Assembly (NCBI GenBank): GCA_036971715.1
Contig: JAVHJL010000006.1
Coordinates: 1,984,001 to 2,048,000 of the forward strand
Origin: Arthrobotrys musiformis
Lineage: Eukaryota; Ascomycota; Orbiliomycetes; Orbiliales; Orbiliaceae
Direction: 5' to 3'
Length of the DNA: 64,000 nt
Shown: piece by piece, positions 24,171 to 35,662 of the stretch
Layout: each line of letters opens with the position of its first letter
Numbering within the stretch: position 1 is the first letter of the stretch
Translations under genes and position numbers: made by a program
Notes under the pieces: model-generated
Told to the model about the DNA's origin: nothing
The model's input: only the letters and a program-made list of their open reading frames with translations
Databases searched by the model: none

Positions 24171-25258
24171 CTAAAATGCCAAAACTCTGGATCCCAATTT
24201 GGTAATCTGCTGGACCTCCACTGGCCCAGTAACCGCTTCATCCTCGACCGCGTGAACAACTGCTACCCCCACCTTCTCAACATCGAGAGGAGCCGAAGCC
24301 GCCGCGCCCAACAACCCCGAAAATATGTTGCCAGTGAGGGTATTCATCGTCGAGGAAACTTGTGTCAAATAGCTCATTGGCACAGTGATTGGCCTTTCGT
24401 GGGAGTACATGAAGCCTACCAACTTCTTGTTAGATATTATCCTCCCCGTACGTTCGATCGAGCGATAACCTTACCTGGTCTAAAGAATACCGATCTGAAG
24501 TCCGAAACCTGCGATAGAAGGCTCTCAGCCTCTCGCTTTGTTGAAATATATCTCTGTGGCAGGATCGGGAAACCTGCTGCGGCAGATATATAGACGAACG
24601 TCTTCTTGGGTGCCGAAGACGATTCAACAAACTGCTTAGCAGCAATTAGGGCTATAAAGCTTCCTATTAGCGCGGCTGAACAATATATGATGGTCTTGAT
24701 TCGTGTACCGACCGGAGTCCCGGTTTAGCTTCTCGTATGTCAACTGCCTGTCCCCAGTTTCCCTTGAACTTCCCCCAACATCCGCAGCCTCCTCACCCGG
24801 CACTTTCTCCAACGGATTCTTGCTCTTCGGCCATGCGCTTCCCGAACTCGCAAACGCCTTTCTCAGCCCCGAAATCGGATTCTCCTTCCCTCTCAATACG
24901 TCCTTATAATCCGCCTCCAGCAACAATCCCATGCTATGTACCACTGCATCTGCATCCGCCAGGTGAGGCTTATATGTTGCCGGTTCAAAGACATCGGCAG
25001 AGATCCAGGTCACATTGTCAGCCCATTCCGGGCGACGGCCGGTTTTGCTAGACGTCTTCCAGTCTGGCTCCCCGGAGCGGGAGAAAGAGATTACTTTCCA
25101 GTTCCTTTGGATGGCAGCTTGGCATATTTTACTTCCTTCGAAAGATATATGTTAGTTGAGAATATTTTGGAATTGAGTATATGGATGTATGCATGTGATA
25201 GTAACTTACCTAGAAATCCATTACCGCCAAAGACAGCGAGACACTTTCGGGTAGCCAT
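24171..25258 (-). CDS. COQ11: Coq11-like mitochondrial NAD(P)-binding protein
   Basis: Four exons (25258-25210, 25135-24713, 24651-24475, 24415-24171) give 297 residues of the atypical short-chain dehydrogenase/reductase family that includes yeast YLR290C/Coq11, a mitochondrial protein of the coenzyme Q synthome. The N-terminus has the Rossmann motif GGNGFLGSKICQ. WISADVFEPATY and DAVVHSMGLLLE match the family, as do TYEKLNRDSA, FVYISAAAGFP, YISTKREAE and RPGFMYSHERP. Each splice junction keeps frame, and the acceptors were chosen to restore these conserved junctions. The gene starts about 360 bp from ATG17 on the other strand. Assignment to the family is firm; the exact biochemical role is unsettled even in yeast. 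Confidence 0.88.
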
Positions 25259-25618
25259 TATATGCGTGAATGTTCTGGAATTTGGTTGATGAATCGAAGA
25301 TGGAGTACCAATAGGATAAATTTCTGGCCCACCGCCGCTTATATTTAAATCCAAGCCTAACTCCCCAATGAGCAAATGCTAGTGTAGCTTCCGTGTCGAG
25401 TTCGCGAAATTCGTCGTTGTTTTTCAATGTATGATATCATGACATTTTCGCTTGGCTGCCGCATTCGTGACTGACTCCCCGGCCGCACATCTCATCTGCG
25501 GCAAGTCCCGTTCAAGGAATCACGCGCATATCCTCCACATAGATCCCCCAAACCGTAACACATACGACCAACCCCCGACATCATCACCAATATCACAAAC
25601 AAACCATACTCCAAAAAC
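25259..25618. promoter_or_regulatory. compact divergent promoter, COQ11-like/ATG17
   Basis: 360 bp must hold both 5' UTRs and promoters. The half next to ATG17 is rich in ACC/CAA and C-tracts. I identify no specific factor site. Confidence 0.4.
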
Positions 25619-27176
25619 ATGTCGACCTCAACCCAACGGAACGTCGCGGACCTCACAAACTGGTTCTTAAATGCCAAACGCTCTCTAAACTCCGTTACCT
25701 ACTGCACTCGCGGTAACGAAATCATCACCACGACCCGTAACTCCCTCATCGATGCATCCATCATGTCCTCCCGCGCATCTTTCCTCCAAAGTGGTATCAA
25801 AGATGAATTAAAACTACTTCAGGCGGCGAACTCGCTGATGGAAAATCAGCGGGAGCTTGCTAGGAAGGATTTCCAAAACTCCCTAGGGATGTTGGATGAA
25901 GCGGATCAAAGGCTCGATGAGACGCTGACGACTTTGAGGAGGACGGAGGTTGAAGGTGCCTTTTCGGCAGCTATAGGTGGAGGTGAGGAGGAACAAGTGC
26001 AGCAGAGGTGTTTGTATGATTTTGTGGACGAGGATGGCATTGAGAATTTGAAGAGTCAGTTGAAGGGGGTGATCGATCAAGTACAGGTTAGGCCTCCCTT
26101 CCTTTGTAGGACCACTATTTAAAGTGCCCTATGGCCAAACTCTGGGTGGCTAATCACTTTGAATACTTTTTTTTCGGTGGTTGTGGGAGCAGATAGGAGA
26201 CAGATGAAGTTTTTGAATCACATCTAGAACCATTCAACGTGCTTATCGCATCGATAACAGAGTCACTAAGCTCGTTATCGAAGAAATCGGCGATTCCCGA
26301 CCTTGTGGTCGCTATCAGACCGTCACTAGAGTCCATGGAAGAACATGCATCCGTGATGGCATCACTGCTAGAATCACTAGCAAAACACTACGACCTCTGC
26401 TCACTAGCACTCAAGCGGGCGGAATCCCACGATGGTGGGATATCAAGTCAAGAGGGGGGCCGGGAAACGGAAGAAGACAAAGCGAACATGCTTGCCGTCC
26501 TCGAAAAAGATGCCGGCGAGGTCGATGACGTAGTAAACGAAATCAAAGAAAGACTCGATGAAATGGAAGCCACGGGAATACTAGTTGAACAGACGATCCA
26601 GGACATAGCAGACCACTACCGGGCTGTGCTTTCTCTTCTCGAGAAAATGCATGAGGGGCAGGGTTGCTTAGTGGATTGTACGATACAGTCGAAAGATTTC
26701 GTGCAGAAACAGAATGAAAATCAAAAGGTCATTGCGGAGAGGCTAGATGAATTGCAGAGATTGACGGATCATTATGTACTATTCGGGGATGCATATGATG
26801 CACTGCTTGTGGAGGTTGGGCGGAGGATAACTGTGCAGAGACAGAAGGACGCTATTATCCAAGAAGCCTTGGCGCAAATTGACATGCTGAATGGCCGTGA
26901 GTATTTAGCTCGACAGACTAGGCTACCCTCCCATTATAGTTCGGCTATGCTAATGGATGTTATATGATAGGAGATTTAAACGAAAGGGAGCAGTTCCGGT
27001 CCGAATATGGCGACTTCCTACCATCAGATATCTGGCCGGGCTTGTCGGATCCGCCGGGAGCTTACACGGTCCAGCGGATGGACGTTTGGGAGATTCCCGA
27101 AATCAAGCCGGGGGTTATTGAGAATGCAATGACGAGGCGGGCGGCTGCTATCTCGTCAGGAGTCAGGCAGTTTTAG
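25619..27176 (+). CDS. ATG17: autophagy scaffold protein Atg17
   Basis: Atg17 dimerises into a crescent-shaped helical scaffold that, with Atg29, Atg31 and Atg13, organises the phagophore assembly site. Three exons (25619-26086, 26197-26896, 26971-27176) give 457 residues, in the usual range. Almost all of it is predicted coiled coil, for example LKLLQAANSLMENQRELARKD. The family region HYDLCSLALKRAE lies near residue 215, and the C-terminal block REQFRSEYGDFLPSDIWPGL is typical of fungal Atg17. Exon 2 to 3 splicing (C then GTGAGT; TATATGATAG acceptor) restores NGRDLNEREQF. No domain is missing. Confidence 0.93.
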
Positions 27177-27645
27177 GCGTTTTTTATGATGACGCGAATT
27201 TGTTGGCAACAGTATTGAGCGACTGCTTTTGATTTTATCACGGATATTCAGGCGGGCGTTCAAAATTTCAGGGGGAATTATACATTCAACAGAGCGAGAC
27301 TTAATGTACGAGATATATGAGAATAATGCAAAAGGTAGATATATCAAAGTAGATTATCATTCCGAAATACCACGTAGATGACCTCCATCCCGAAGCTAAT
27401 GATCCAAGGCGAGAATACCCCGATGTGTTGAATCCCTGTTGTAAATTTTCCTTCTTTCTCCCGCAAACTTCGATATAAAAATCCAATTGCAACCACACGA
27501 CACACGAACGTGCAACCTCCAATCGATAAATTGAAGAAACACGGTTCCCGAAACCGCGGGAGCCACCCATCGATCCGAAAGCTGCAGGCTTCCAGCGTCT
27601 CGAGGCTGGCAGTATCGTGGCCCCCCAGTCGGCAATGGAAGTCAG
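27177..27645. other. intergenic region
   Basis: About 470 bp contain the ATG17 3' UTR and the upstream region of the next gene. Open frames here on the minus strand (27301-27661) overlap each other in several frames and resemble no family. Confidence 0.5.
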
Positions 27646-29996
27646 ATGAATTTTCATTCATGCGGCCGTAGCCTTAAATTGGCCGTTAACGTCTCCAGAC
27701 ACCCCTCCACCAAACCCCACCACCATCCACACTACCATTGCCGCCATAGCTTCCGAATAATACCTATTACGACGCATCCCTCACCTTCTTCAAATGTACA
27801 TATACACACCTCGAGTACTGTCCTAAACCGTACCGACCACATCTACAAATCCCAGATAGAAAATGAAGACCACTACGATAATCGATATATTGGCAAAGAC
27901 GACCGTGACTTTCTCTGGCAGGCCAAATCCGCGAATCTAAAGGCCAACATCCGTAAAAGAAACTACTCCGAAGAATCGATCTTTAAACCCAACTCCTACG
28001 ACATCTTGGCCGGTTTCTCCAGAAAACATAATACTGGGAAAGTGCGACGGGACGACAAGTACGATATTCCGCCGCCGCCGGTACAGAGAGAGTATTTTGT
28101 TTCCCCAGTATCCCGGCCTCAGACAGAAGATAGCTTCGTTGGAGGCGAGGGGAAGAGAGACCCCGAGAAGGCAAAGAATCACACGCAGGTACTCTTTTAC
28201 AACTTCGAGTCCCGGCCTGGGAAAGGAGTTATGGCTGACAAATTGCGCAGCTTTTTGCAGCGATAGATCATGGTTTCGAGAAGGGCCCCGATGACTGGCC
28301 GGCGACATTCTACCTCGTCGCCTGCGCCCAGGCGTACGGTACTTTAAATCCAAGGGTTCGCACAGCTTCTATATCCTACCTCGTAAAACGCTTCGTTACA
28401 GGCGGTAGACATGACGACATCATTCGCCTCTACACCGAGATTCAGAATTCGTGGTTACCAGTTGAGCAGCGAGAACTCGATTCGATCGAATACTTCAAAT
28501 CGCTGTTCAAGGCATTCACACTCAAGCCAGCCAAATCATCTAAAATCGTGGGCGATGTGCTAGAAAGTAAGCATACCCTTTTCAAAAACACCCCAGACAC
28601 TTTCCAAATCATGTACTAACGGCCCTACTTAGCCTTCAATGCCGCAACTTCAAGTTTCCAACGGCAGTTTACTCTCACTTCGTACTCCTTCAAAAAGGAT
28701 TTAACGCCTGCTCTGATCCTCTTTCTCTCCACCAACCTCAGCCTCCGCGAGTCCCTCCTAGCCATCCCCTCAAAGATCTCGCAAATCCAGGACCCAGCCA
28801 ATGGTTCCATCCTACTCCCCAAAATTTACTCAAATCTAAACTCCGCCCTCCTTTCATCCCAGAATCTAAAGCCGGAGACAGTCGACGGCTACCAATTAAC
28901 TTCATTCTACAGAGCACAATCGTCATTGTTATCCATATTATCACAAGTACCACGGGATGATTCCATCGCTCCACAATTCGCCAAAGTAATATTCTCGCAG
29001 GCTTTAACATGGGAGGAGATATTAGAGGGGAAAAGGCTAGTCCTGGACAACAGCACGCTCGGAAGAACTCACAAAATCCTCCCGCTGCAATCAGCACTGT
29101 TTAGATCCCTCCACCGTACTTCGGCAGCTACCCAGCCTGGTTCTCAACGTGCCAGACACACCGTAGAATTTACTACCGACCTCCTAGCGCTCCTCAATCT
29201 CCGCGGCGAACCAAGGCAGCTTGGCACCGCTGTAGCCGTCGCCTTAAGCCTCTACTCAAAGATGGGAACATTTACAGCCGCAGAAGCGTTACTAGACAAA
29301 GTCGAAGCGCTCCTATCAAAAGATAAAACCAGAAGCATCAACGTTCCAGCACACTATATCCGAGATGCCATCAACAACCTAAGAACATCGGTTTTCAATA
29401 AGGCTCCCTTCCGACGAGATGCGAAATACAGAGCAGCAGGGATCGGAATGCGGATGTTCGAGCTACATGTTTCGTCCATTCAACCCCGAAACGGGAAGGG
29501 GAGGGAGAGGATACACCAGGGGCTCGTCAGGGATCTAGCTAAACTGCTGAAACTATGCGACGACCAAGCTTCGGTATTGAGGATTTGGGAGGCGATGAGG
29601 GGGGATGTTGGAGTCAAAGGGATCAGACTTTCTACGGTAGAAGGGATTCTCGATACGTTGACGAAAACAAGGGGGGCGGTGTATGCAAAGGATATACTGT
29701 TGGAAGTTGAGAGGGAGGGGAAAGTCAGTCCATCGGCGATTGTACCATTTATTGGTATAAAAGACGTAGATGACTGTGTGGTTGATGAGGTCGTGAGGGT
29801 CGGTGTGAGGAATGAAGTTGATTGGAAGAGTGTGGGATACCTATACCAGTTGAGAAGAGGAAAGGGTAGAAAGAGCAAGAAGATTGCGGAGTGGGCAGAG
29901 GCGATGAGGGGTTGTGCGGATGAGTTCGCTTGGGGTAAAGGTGGAATGGTGGTCGAAGAGGTGATGGAGGGGGTTGAGAGAGTCTTCAAGGAGTAA
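27646..29996 (+). CDS. putative mitochondrial helical-repeat (PPR-like) protein
   Basis: Three exons (27646-28188, 28251-28566, 28633-29996) give 740 residues, all junctions in frame with GT-AG borders. The first about 60 residues are rich in Arg, Lys, His, Ser and Thr with no acidic residue, which looks like a mitochondrial presequence. The rest is largely alpha-helical, with pairs of helices such as LGTAVAVALSLYSKMGTFTA and AEALLDKVEALLSKD that resemble pentatricopeptide-type repeats. Fungal proteins of this build often act in mitochondrial RNA metabolism or translation. That role is inference: no specific orthologue is recognised and no clear PPR consensus can be scored by eye. Confidence 0.7.
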
Positions 29997-30219
29997 TTGA
30001 TTTGACTGATTCGGAATCATCTGTTGGTCGAAGTATATTGTAGATATTGTAGTATAGCTAGTTTTCATTTTTGGAGTGTATATATATAACTTTAGACTTC
30101 ATTTATTTCTTTTAGAAATGTATAGGGGTGGTACCAGAAGGGAAACCGTGAACCCGAAGGGAAAAACCCATCCCAAAGTTCCAATCAAGTTGATGATGAT
30201 ACTGAATAAACCCCACCCT

Positions 30220-31329
30220 CTAGCTAGGCTCACCAGACCCAGCATCAGTAGGTTTAATCAGCACGAACCTCTTCCCATTCATAGCCCAAGACAACCCATC
30301 ATCAAACTCCAATTTCTCAAACCATCTCTGCTCTCCCGGATCCGCCTGGGTACCATGAATGTCCCGCCCACACTCTCGTAACGCCGCATCCTTCAATTCG
30401 TCAAATCTCTGATCGGTGGGTTGCTTTAACCTCACGTTACACTTCCATTCATCGACGACGGTAAACGGCCAGATAGTATAAACCGTCTCTTTTACAAACT
30501 TCTCGTGTAGTCCGTTGACCTCACCCACCGATGGAGGGTCCGCGTGTTTTGTAGGGAACAAACCCGTCAGATCGATATAGATTTCTACATCAATACAAAC
30601 ATCTCCTTTCGCTCCATCGTGGCGTAGCGTATCTCGCAACTTGTGCACGGCGGGGATTAGAATAGTCTTCGCCCTCCGTCGGAAAACTTCGTCATGTTCG
30701 TCCGACCACCCGGGGATACGATCCTCAACTCTGAGGACGGTGATTTCCACCCTAATGTTACGGAGGAGATGTCGATAACGTGGTGATGGGGGGAGGGAGG
30801 GCTCGGAGTCGAGACGGGTGTAGGGTGGTTTGCAGTAGTTGGATGCATACCACTTTCGCGTCTCGCTGTAATTTTCTAATCAATACCCGTGGCTTTACGA
30901 CAGAGAGGGAAAAATACGGGAGCGGCGGGTATATACTACTCACTCATGATCCTGGTCAACAATATGACAATAATTCGTCTCCTCCCATAAGCTGTGATAA
31001 CTAACGCTAACGGATTCGTCCAATCTTGTCTCATAGCCCAACGGACGATCTTCTTTCGGCGGAACCTTAAGCGCGAGATGGGCTGGAACCCCGTGCACGG
31101 TAATTTTTATCGTGAATACATTCTGAGAATACAAAATCCTAGCAGCTTCTTCGTGGATCTGTTTATTCACTCGAAGGATAGATAGATCCAAAGAAACGGG
31201 GTTTAGGGATTCCCAGTAGAGATGTCTTTCCGCTGAAGGAAGAGGGGGTGGATCGGTGTCGAAGAGGACGAAGTATTTATACACCTCGTCGCGGATTTCA
31301 CGCGGGAGGGCTAAAAATGGGAATGCCAT
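30220..31329 (-). CDS. 2EXR-domain protein A
   Basis: Two exons (31329-30944 and 30865-30220) give 343 residues. The N-terminus has the fungal 2EXR pattern: LPREIRDEVYKYF, then SLDLSILRVNKQIHEEAARI and LYSQNVF, an F-box-like fold found in large Pezizomycotina families of unknown function. The second half is conserved with the neighbouring paralogue, including YTRLDSEP, LLRNIRVEI and a final GKRFVLIK strand. The 78-nt intron has GTGAGT and ATTACAG borders. The gene is head-to-head with its paralogue at 31748. An F-box-like adaptor role is only inferred. Confidence 0.82.
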
Positions 31330-31747
31330 GGTGGTATCGAGTTCTGAGGGGATACCAGGTTAAGTATAGCAATACTTTAAGAAGTACAGCTCTAGAACTC
31401 TACGACTTGGTGCAACAGGCTCAATATTTATAATAAAACCCCAAAGCTTCGTTGTCGCATTCCGAACCGACTTTCGCAGGCGGATGCACGCCAGATAGCT
31501 TGCTGGCATACATCCCGACTGTGTTACCCTCCCAATTCTACAACAGTCCAATTTCGGCCCCCCGCAAAATCTACGACAAAAACAACGCGCGAGCAGATCC
31601 TTATCTGACTCATGCATCATGACATGGGTTCACCGAATCCTCAATGCAAAATATACACATACTGAAACCTTCACCAGATCGATCTATACCAGGCGCTTGC
31701 TCCCAAGTTAGTACGCATCCTAGAGCATATATCAATCAAAAAAAATA
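31330..31747. promoter_or_regulatory. shared upstream region of the two 2EXR genes
   Basis: 418 bp separate two divergent paralogous starts. The sequence just before 31748 is A-rich. No palindrome long enough to call a duplicated inverted promoter was seen by eye. Confidence 0.4.
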
Positions 31748-32861
31748 ATGCCAACCTTCCTCTCCCTCCCCCCCGAAATCCGCCTCCAAATCTACTCCCA
31801 CCTCCTCATCTTCCCCCAACGTGGCCAACCATACTCCTTACGCCTCCGCAAACCCTCACTGGACCTCTCCATCCTTCGCACAAACCGTCAAATCCACAAT
31901 GAAGCAATCCCAATCCTCTACTCCCACAATACCTTCCCCATAAATTTCCACCTGTTGATATCCTGTCATGAAGCGGTGCGGACGGACATAAGGCGGTGGT
32001 TAAGGGTCGACTACGAATGTTTCTGGGAGTGCGCGGGGTATATCTATCGCGATGGGTTAGTTTCCCCCCTCCCGCTTCTCCAAAAAGACCATATTATATT
32101 AATGATAAAATAGAGAAAAGAGAGGATGGGAATGGCACACAGACGACCCACCCAACCCACCATTCACCCGCCTCACCCAAGAACCACAACCTCCACCCCC
32201 ACCCCCACTCCGCCACAGAAATCTAATCCGCAACATATCCCTCCAAATCGACGACTACAGACTAGAACTAGATTACCCAGAATACATGTCCCCCCACACC
32301 CAACATTTCCGAAAATGCACAAAGTCAGCAATAATCCCCGCTCTCCACAGGCTACAAAGCATTTTCCCCAGGAAAGGGATAAAGGCCAGTATAGTCATGA
32401 GTCCGAATGTATTTCACACAAAAGAAGGAAGCTTCGCGCCCCTGCGGGGGCAAGACTTTTCGATGGAAGATTTGACGAGGATGGGACGTTACGCTTTTAA
32501 AGAGGCCGTTTACGTTATTTGGCCGTTAACGATGGAATGGATGACTTCCGTTACCCTGGGGACGATTCCTATATACCCCTTGGTCGAGGAACAACGTGAA
32601 ATTCATACTCCCGGAACAGAGACGCACCGCGAAATCTGTAAAAGGTTCGACGAAATTAAGAAAATGGCCTTGGAGGAGTGTAACGCAGACGAACCTTTCA
32701 CCGCAGAAGAGATGGAGGGGTTTCGAATGGTGAAGCTCCACGAGGAGGATGAGACTTCCTGGGCTCTGAAAGGGTCCCAATTAGTTTTGGTGAACAAGTG
32801 GAGTGGAGATGGGGTTGTTGAGGTTGTTGAGAGGCCAGCGGATTCTGGTTCTGACTGGTGA
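31748..32861 (+). CDS. 2EXR-domain protein B
   Basis: Two exons (31748-32055 and 32114-32861) give 351 residues. LPPEIRLQIYSHL and SLDLSILRTNRQIHNEA followed by LYSHNTF mark the same 2EXR domain as the divergent neighbour. The second exon aligns from EKRGWEWHTDDPPNPPFTRL onward, then LIRNISLQID, KEAVYVIWPLTMEW and WALKGSQLVLV. The 58-nt intron (GTTAGT donor, AAAATAG acceptor) was set by that alignment. A Pro-rich run (about six Pro) near residue 125 is absent in this form from the paralogue. It has no signal peptide. Function is unknown. Confidence 0.8.
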
Positions 32862-33672
32862 GTGATAGAATTGGGCGATGAGTTCGAATAGGCAGAAAGA
32901 GAGCTCTAGAGGGGGAAAGAATCTTATAGCATATATCGTGGGTGGGGGGCGGTATTAGAATATTCGAATATAAAGTCAATATCATAAATGCTGGACTCAT
33001 ACATGATCACTACGGTGAGATAGGTATGAGGCAAATGTAACGCTAGCGCATGATATCATAGCAGATCTGATAACACAATATGAATCCTCAAGTAACGATA
33101 TACCCTGAATACAGTACTCGCGTACCAATATCTTCTATTTAAAAAAGACAACTAGCTAACTATCAAAAAAGGTAGCGCAACTTTTCGGATTTCAAAAACT
33201 AAAGCAACAAAAATCACTATAATAAAAAGGCAACATACAATAAGAATAATAAAAAGGAAAAAGGGGAATGAAAAAGCCGAATGATATACATTTTTTTCTT
33301 TTAGAAGGTATGTGGCAAGGAAGGCTTTTGTTAGAAAAAGTTATTCTCAAATGAGAACGTTGAAAAAGTGAAAAAGGAAGTAAAAGGGAAAGGGGAAGGC
33401 AGCGGAGGGTATATATAAAATCCTTCGTGATATATAACAAAGGAAGAAAAAGGAAAAAAGAACGCCCCACCATGGAATACCAGATCAGAGCATCAAAGGA
33501 TAAAAAAAGAAAAAGAGAAACTCCAGATTCACCTTCGTCCCGCACCAGATTACACCCAGTGATCCTAAAACAAACGATAAAAAACAACTAAAAGGATAAA
33601 AGTACACCTCATCATATCGTAAAAGCCCTCGAGTTATCTTCGGTTGAAAGCAGAGGGGATGGAGATAATACT
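32862..33672. other. intergenic region, convergent 3' ends
   Basis: About 810 bp are A-rich on the plus strand downstream of 2EXR B and of sconB. An open minus-strand frame (33192-33587) is low-complexity Phe/Leu/Ser translated from A-rich DNA and is not called a gene. Confidence 0.5.
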
Positions 33673-35662
33673 TCACACCTTCGGTTTGAAGCAATAAAGA
33701 ATAGCCTCCCCATCTTGCCCGCCGCTCATCATCCTGCTATCACTCAACGCCACACACGTCACCGGACCCACATGTTGTGTGACGGTCCTCTCACACTTCC
33801 CTGTCCTTATATCCCAGATCTTAAGCATCCCATCCTCAGCACCTGTAATAGCCCTCAATGAGTCGGCACTGAGGCCCCAGATCCCCTGCGTATGTCCGAA
33901 AAGGGTCTTGATACAGCGACCCGTAGCCACGTCCCAGAGCTTCACCGTCGTATCAAGTGCAGCTGTGAGCATGTGGGTTGGGGCACGGCTGATATTCTTG
34001 GAGGGGGCCTGGGAGCTCTCTTCAGAGCCAGGAGAGGCGATATCTGTGGCATCATCCATGCACTCGTCCTCATCAAAGGATTCCAAGTTCAAAGGGAAGC
34101 ATTGTTGGACGTGGCCGACATGACCAGTGAACGTGCGGATGCAGGCCCTGGTAGTCAAGTCCCACATCTTGACGGTCGTGTCATCCGAGGCGGAGAAGAG
34201 GGTGTTGGAAGCACCATGGATTCTTACGGCATTAACCCAGTCGGTGTGGCCGCGGAAGATGGCAGTCCTTTTGTCGTTGAAGTTCCAAAGACGAATAGTA
34301 GTGTCGACGCTACCGGAAGCCAAGAGCTCGCCTTCGAAATGGAGAGACACAACACCAGCTTGGTGGCCCCGAAGGATGTTGATGCATTGGCCAGTCCTCC
34401 AATTCCAGATCCTAAGGGTGTTGTCCAAAGAACCACTGATGAGCTTTGTTTCATCGAACTGCAAAGCTCGGACGCAGTTGGTATGTCCTCTGAGGGTTCG
34501 GATCTCGGTAGCAGTTTCGATGTCCCAAATTTTTACGGTCCTGTCGTAGGAGCCGGTGGCGACCATGGTATCGTCAAACTGGATGCAGACTATGCCGTTT
34601 TCGTGACCCTTAAAGATCTTGGATTGGTATCTACCCCTCCTCCAGTTTGATTCGACCTTGTAGCGCTCGGAGTAAACATCCTTCCAAAGGCGTTGTCGTC
34701 TTTCCTTTAGGTTTAGTGAGCCGGTTTCTTCGACGATACCCGAGGAAGAAGAAGAAGCCCTTCGGCAGACTTTCTTGGTACGTCGGGTAGTTTCCGGGTC
34801 TTCGTCCTCATCAGAGAGTCGCTTCCTGTCAAGGGTGTCCTCGAGGGCAAAGTCACCTCTAGCCGAGATGGCTTTGCCCTTGGCTCTTAGTTCCATCTGG
34901 CGTTTTGTTTGACGGAGTCTCTTCCTTTCGAGCAGTGGCAATCCCCAGCCGCATTTTGTGCATTTCCTGTCGATGTGTTGTTCGCACATTTTGTGCCAGA
35001 CAACGTCGTCGTCGGCGAGGGTTCGCCATCGGCGGGAGACCTGAGCTGCCTTGCATAGCGAGGTGGTGTCGAGGAAGGACAGGATTCTGAAGGAGAGTTC
35101 GGGAGGGAGAGCAGAGATGAAGTCGATGCGGATGAGATCTCTGAGAGCACCGGAGATGAAGGAGAGCTGAGGGAAGCAGCACTGGGTCAGGATTCCTTGG
35201 AGGATGAGGATTCTCTGGCTAGCCGGTGCAGCCGAAAAGATTGTCCAGACGTGGGAGATGGCTTGTTGGTCCGACACCGGGAGTTTTTCGAGGCCCTGTT
35301 CGAGTTCTCCATTTAGTATTCGTACATACATACACACATATGCACATGCACATTCCTGTCCGGCTGCAGATTTTTATTTTTATTTTTATTTTATTTTCCC
35401 TTTTGGCATTCATATTTGTTTATGATTTATATGTAGATATATGTGGTGCATATGGGAAAGAAGGAAGGGGAGAAAGTACCTTCTGGACCTCCTCCATGGT
35501 GGGTTCATCTGCCTGACGACGACATTTGAGGTCGGGATGGTGCCGGTAGCAGTACTTTGTGTTTGACGAGGCCTTTGGAGGATGCTGGCCGGTGTACTGG
35601 TCAGGGATGTGTTTGGAGAGGAAGGGGACGACGGCGACTTTGGAGGAGGCTTCGATGTCCAT
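33673..35662 (-). CDS. sconB: SconB/Met30-type F-box WD40 protein
   Basis: This is the substrate receptor of an SCF ubiquitin ligase that represses sulfur assimilation by marking the bZIP activator (MetR/Cys3/Met4) when sulfur is plentiful. Two exons (35662-35480 and 35295-33673) give 601 residues. The N-terminal part has [17 protein letters not shown] and [15 protein letters not shown]. The F-box lies at about 118-165 ([20 protein letters not shown]). The family-specific Cys-rich [17 protein letters not shown] follows. Seven WD40 blades (about 265-600) start with [14 protein letters not shown]. Blade 5 carries an acidic Ser-rich insert ([11 protein letters not shown]) of about 45 residues. 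The 184-nt intron is long for this window. Orthology to N. crassa scon-2, A. nidulans sconB and yeast MET30 is clear. Confidence 0.95.
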
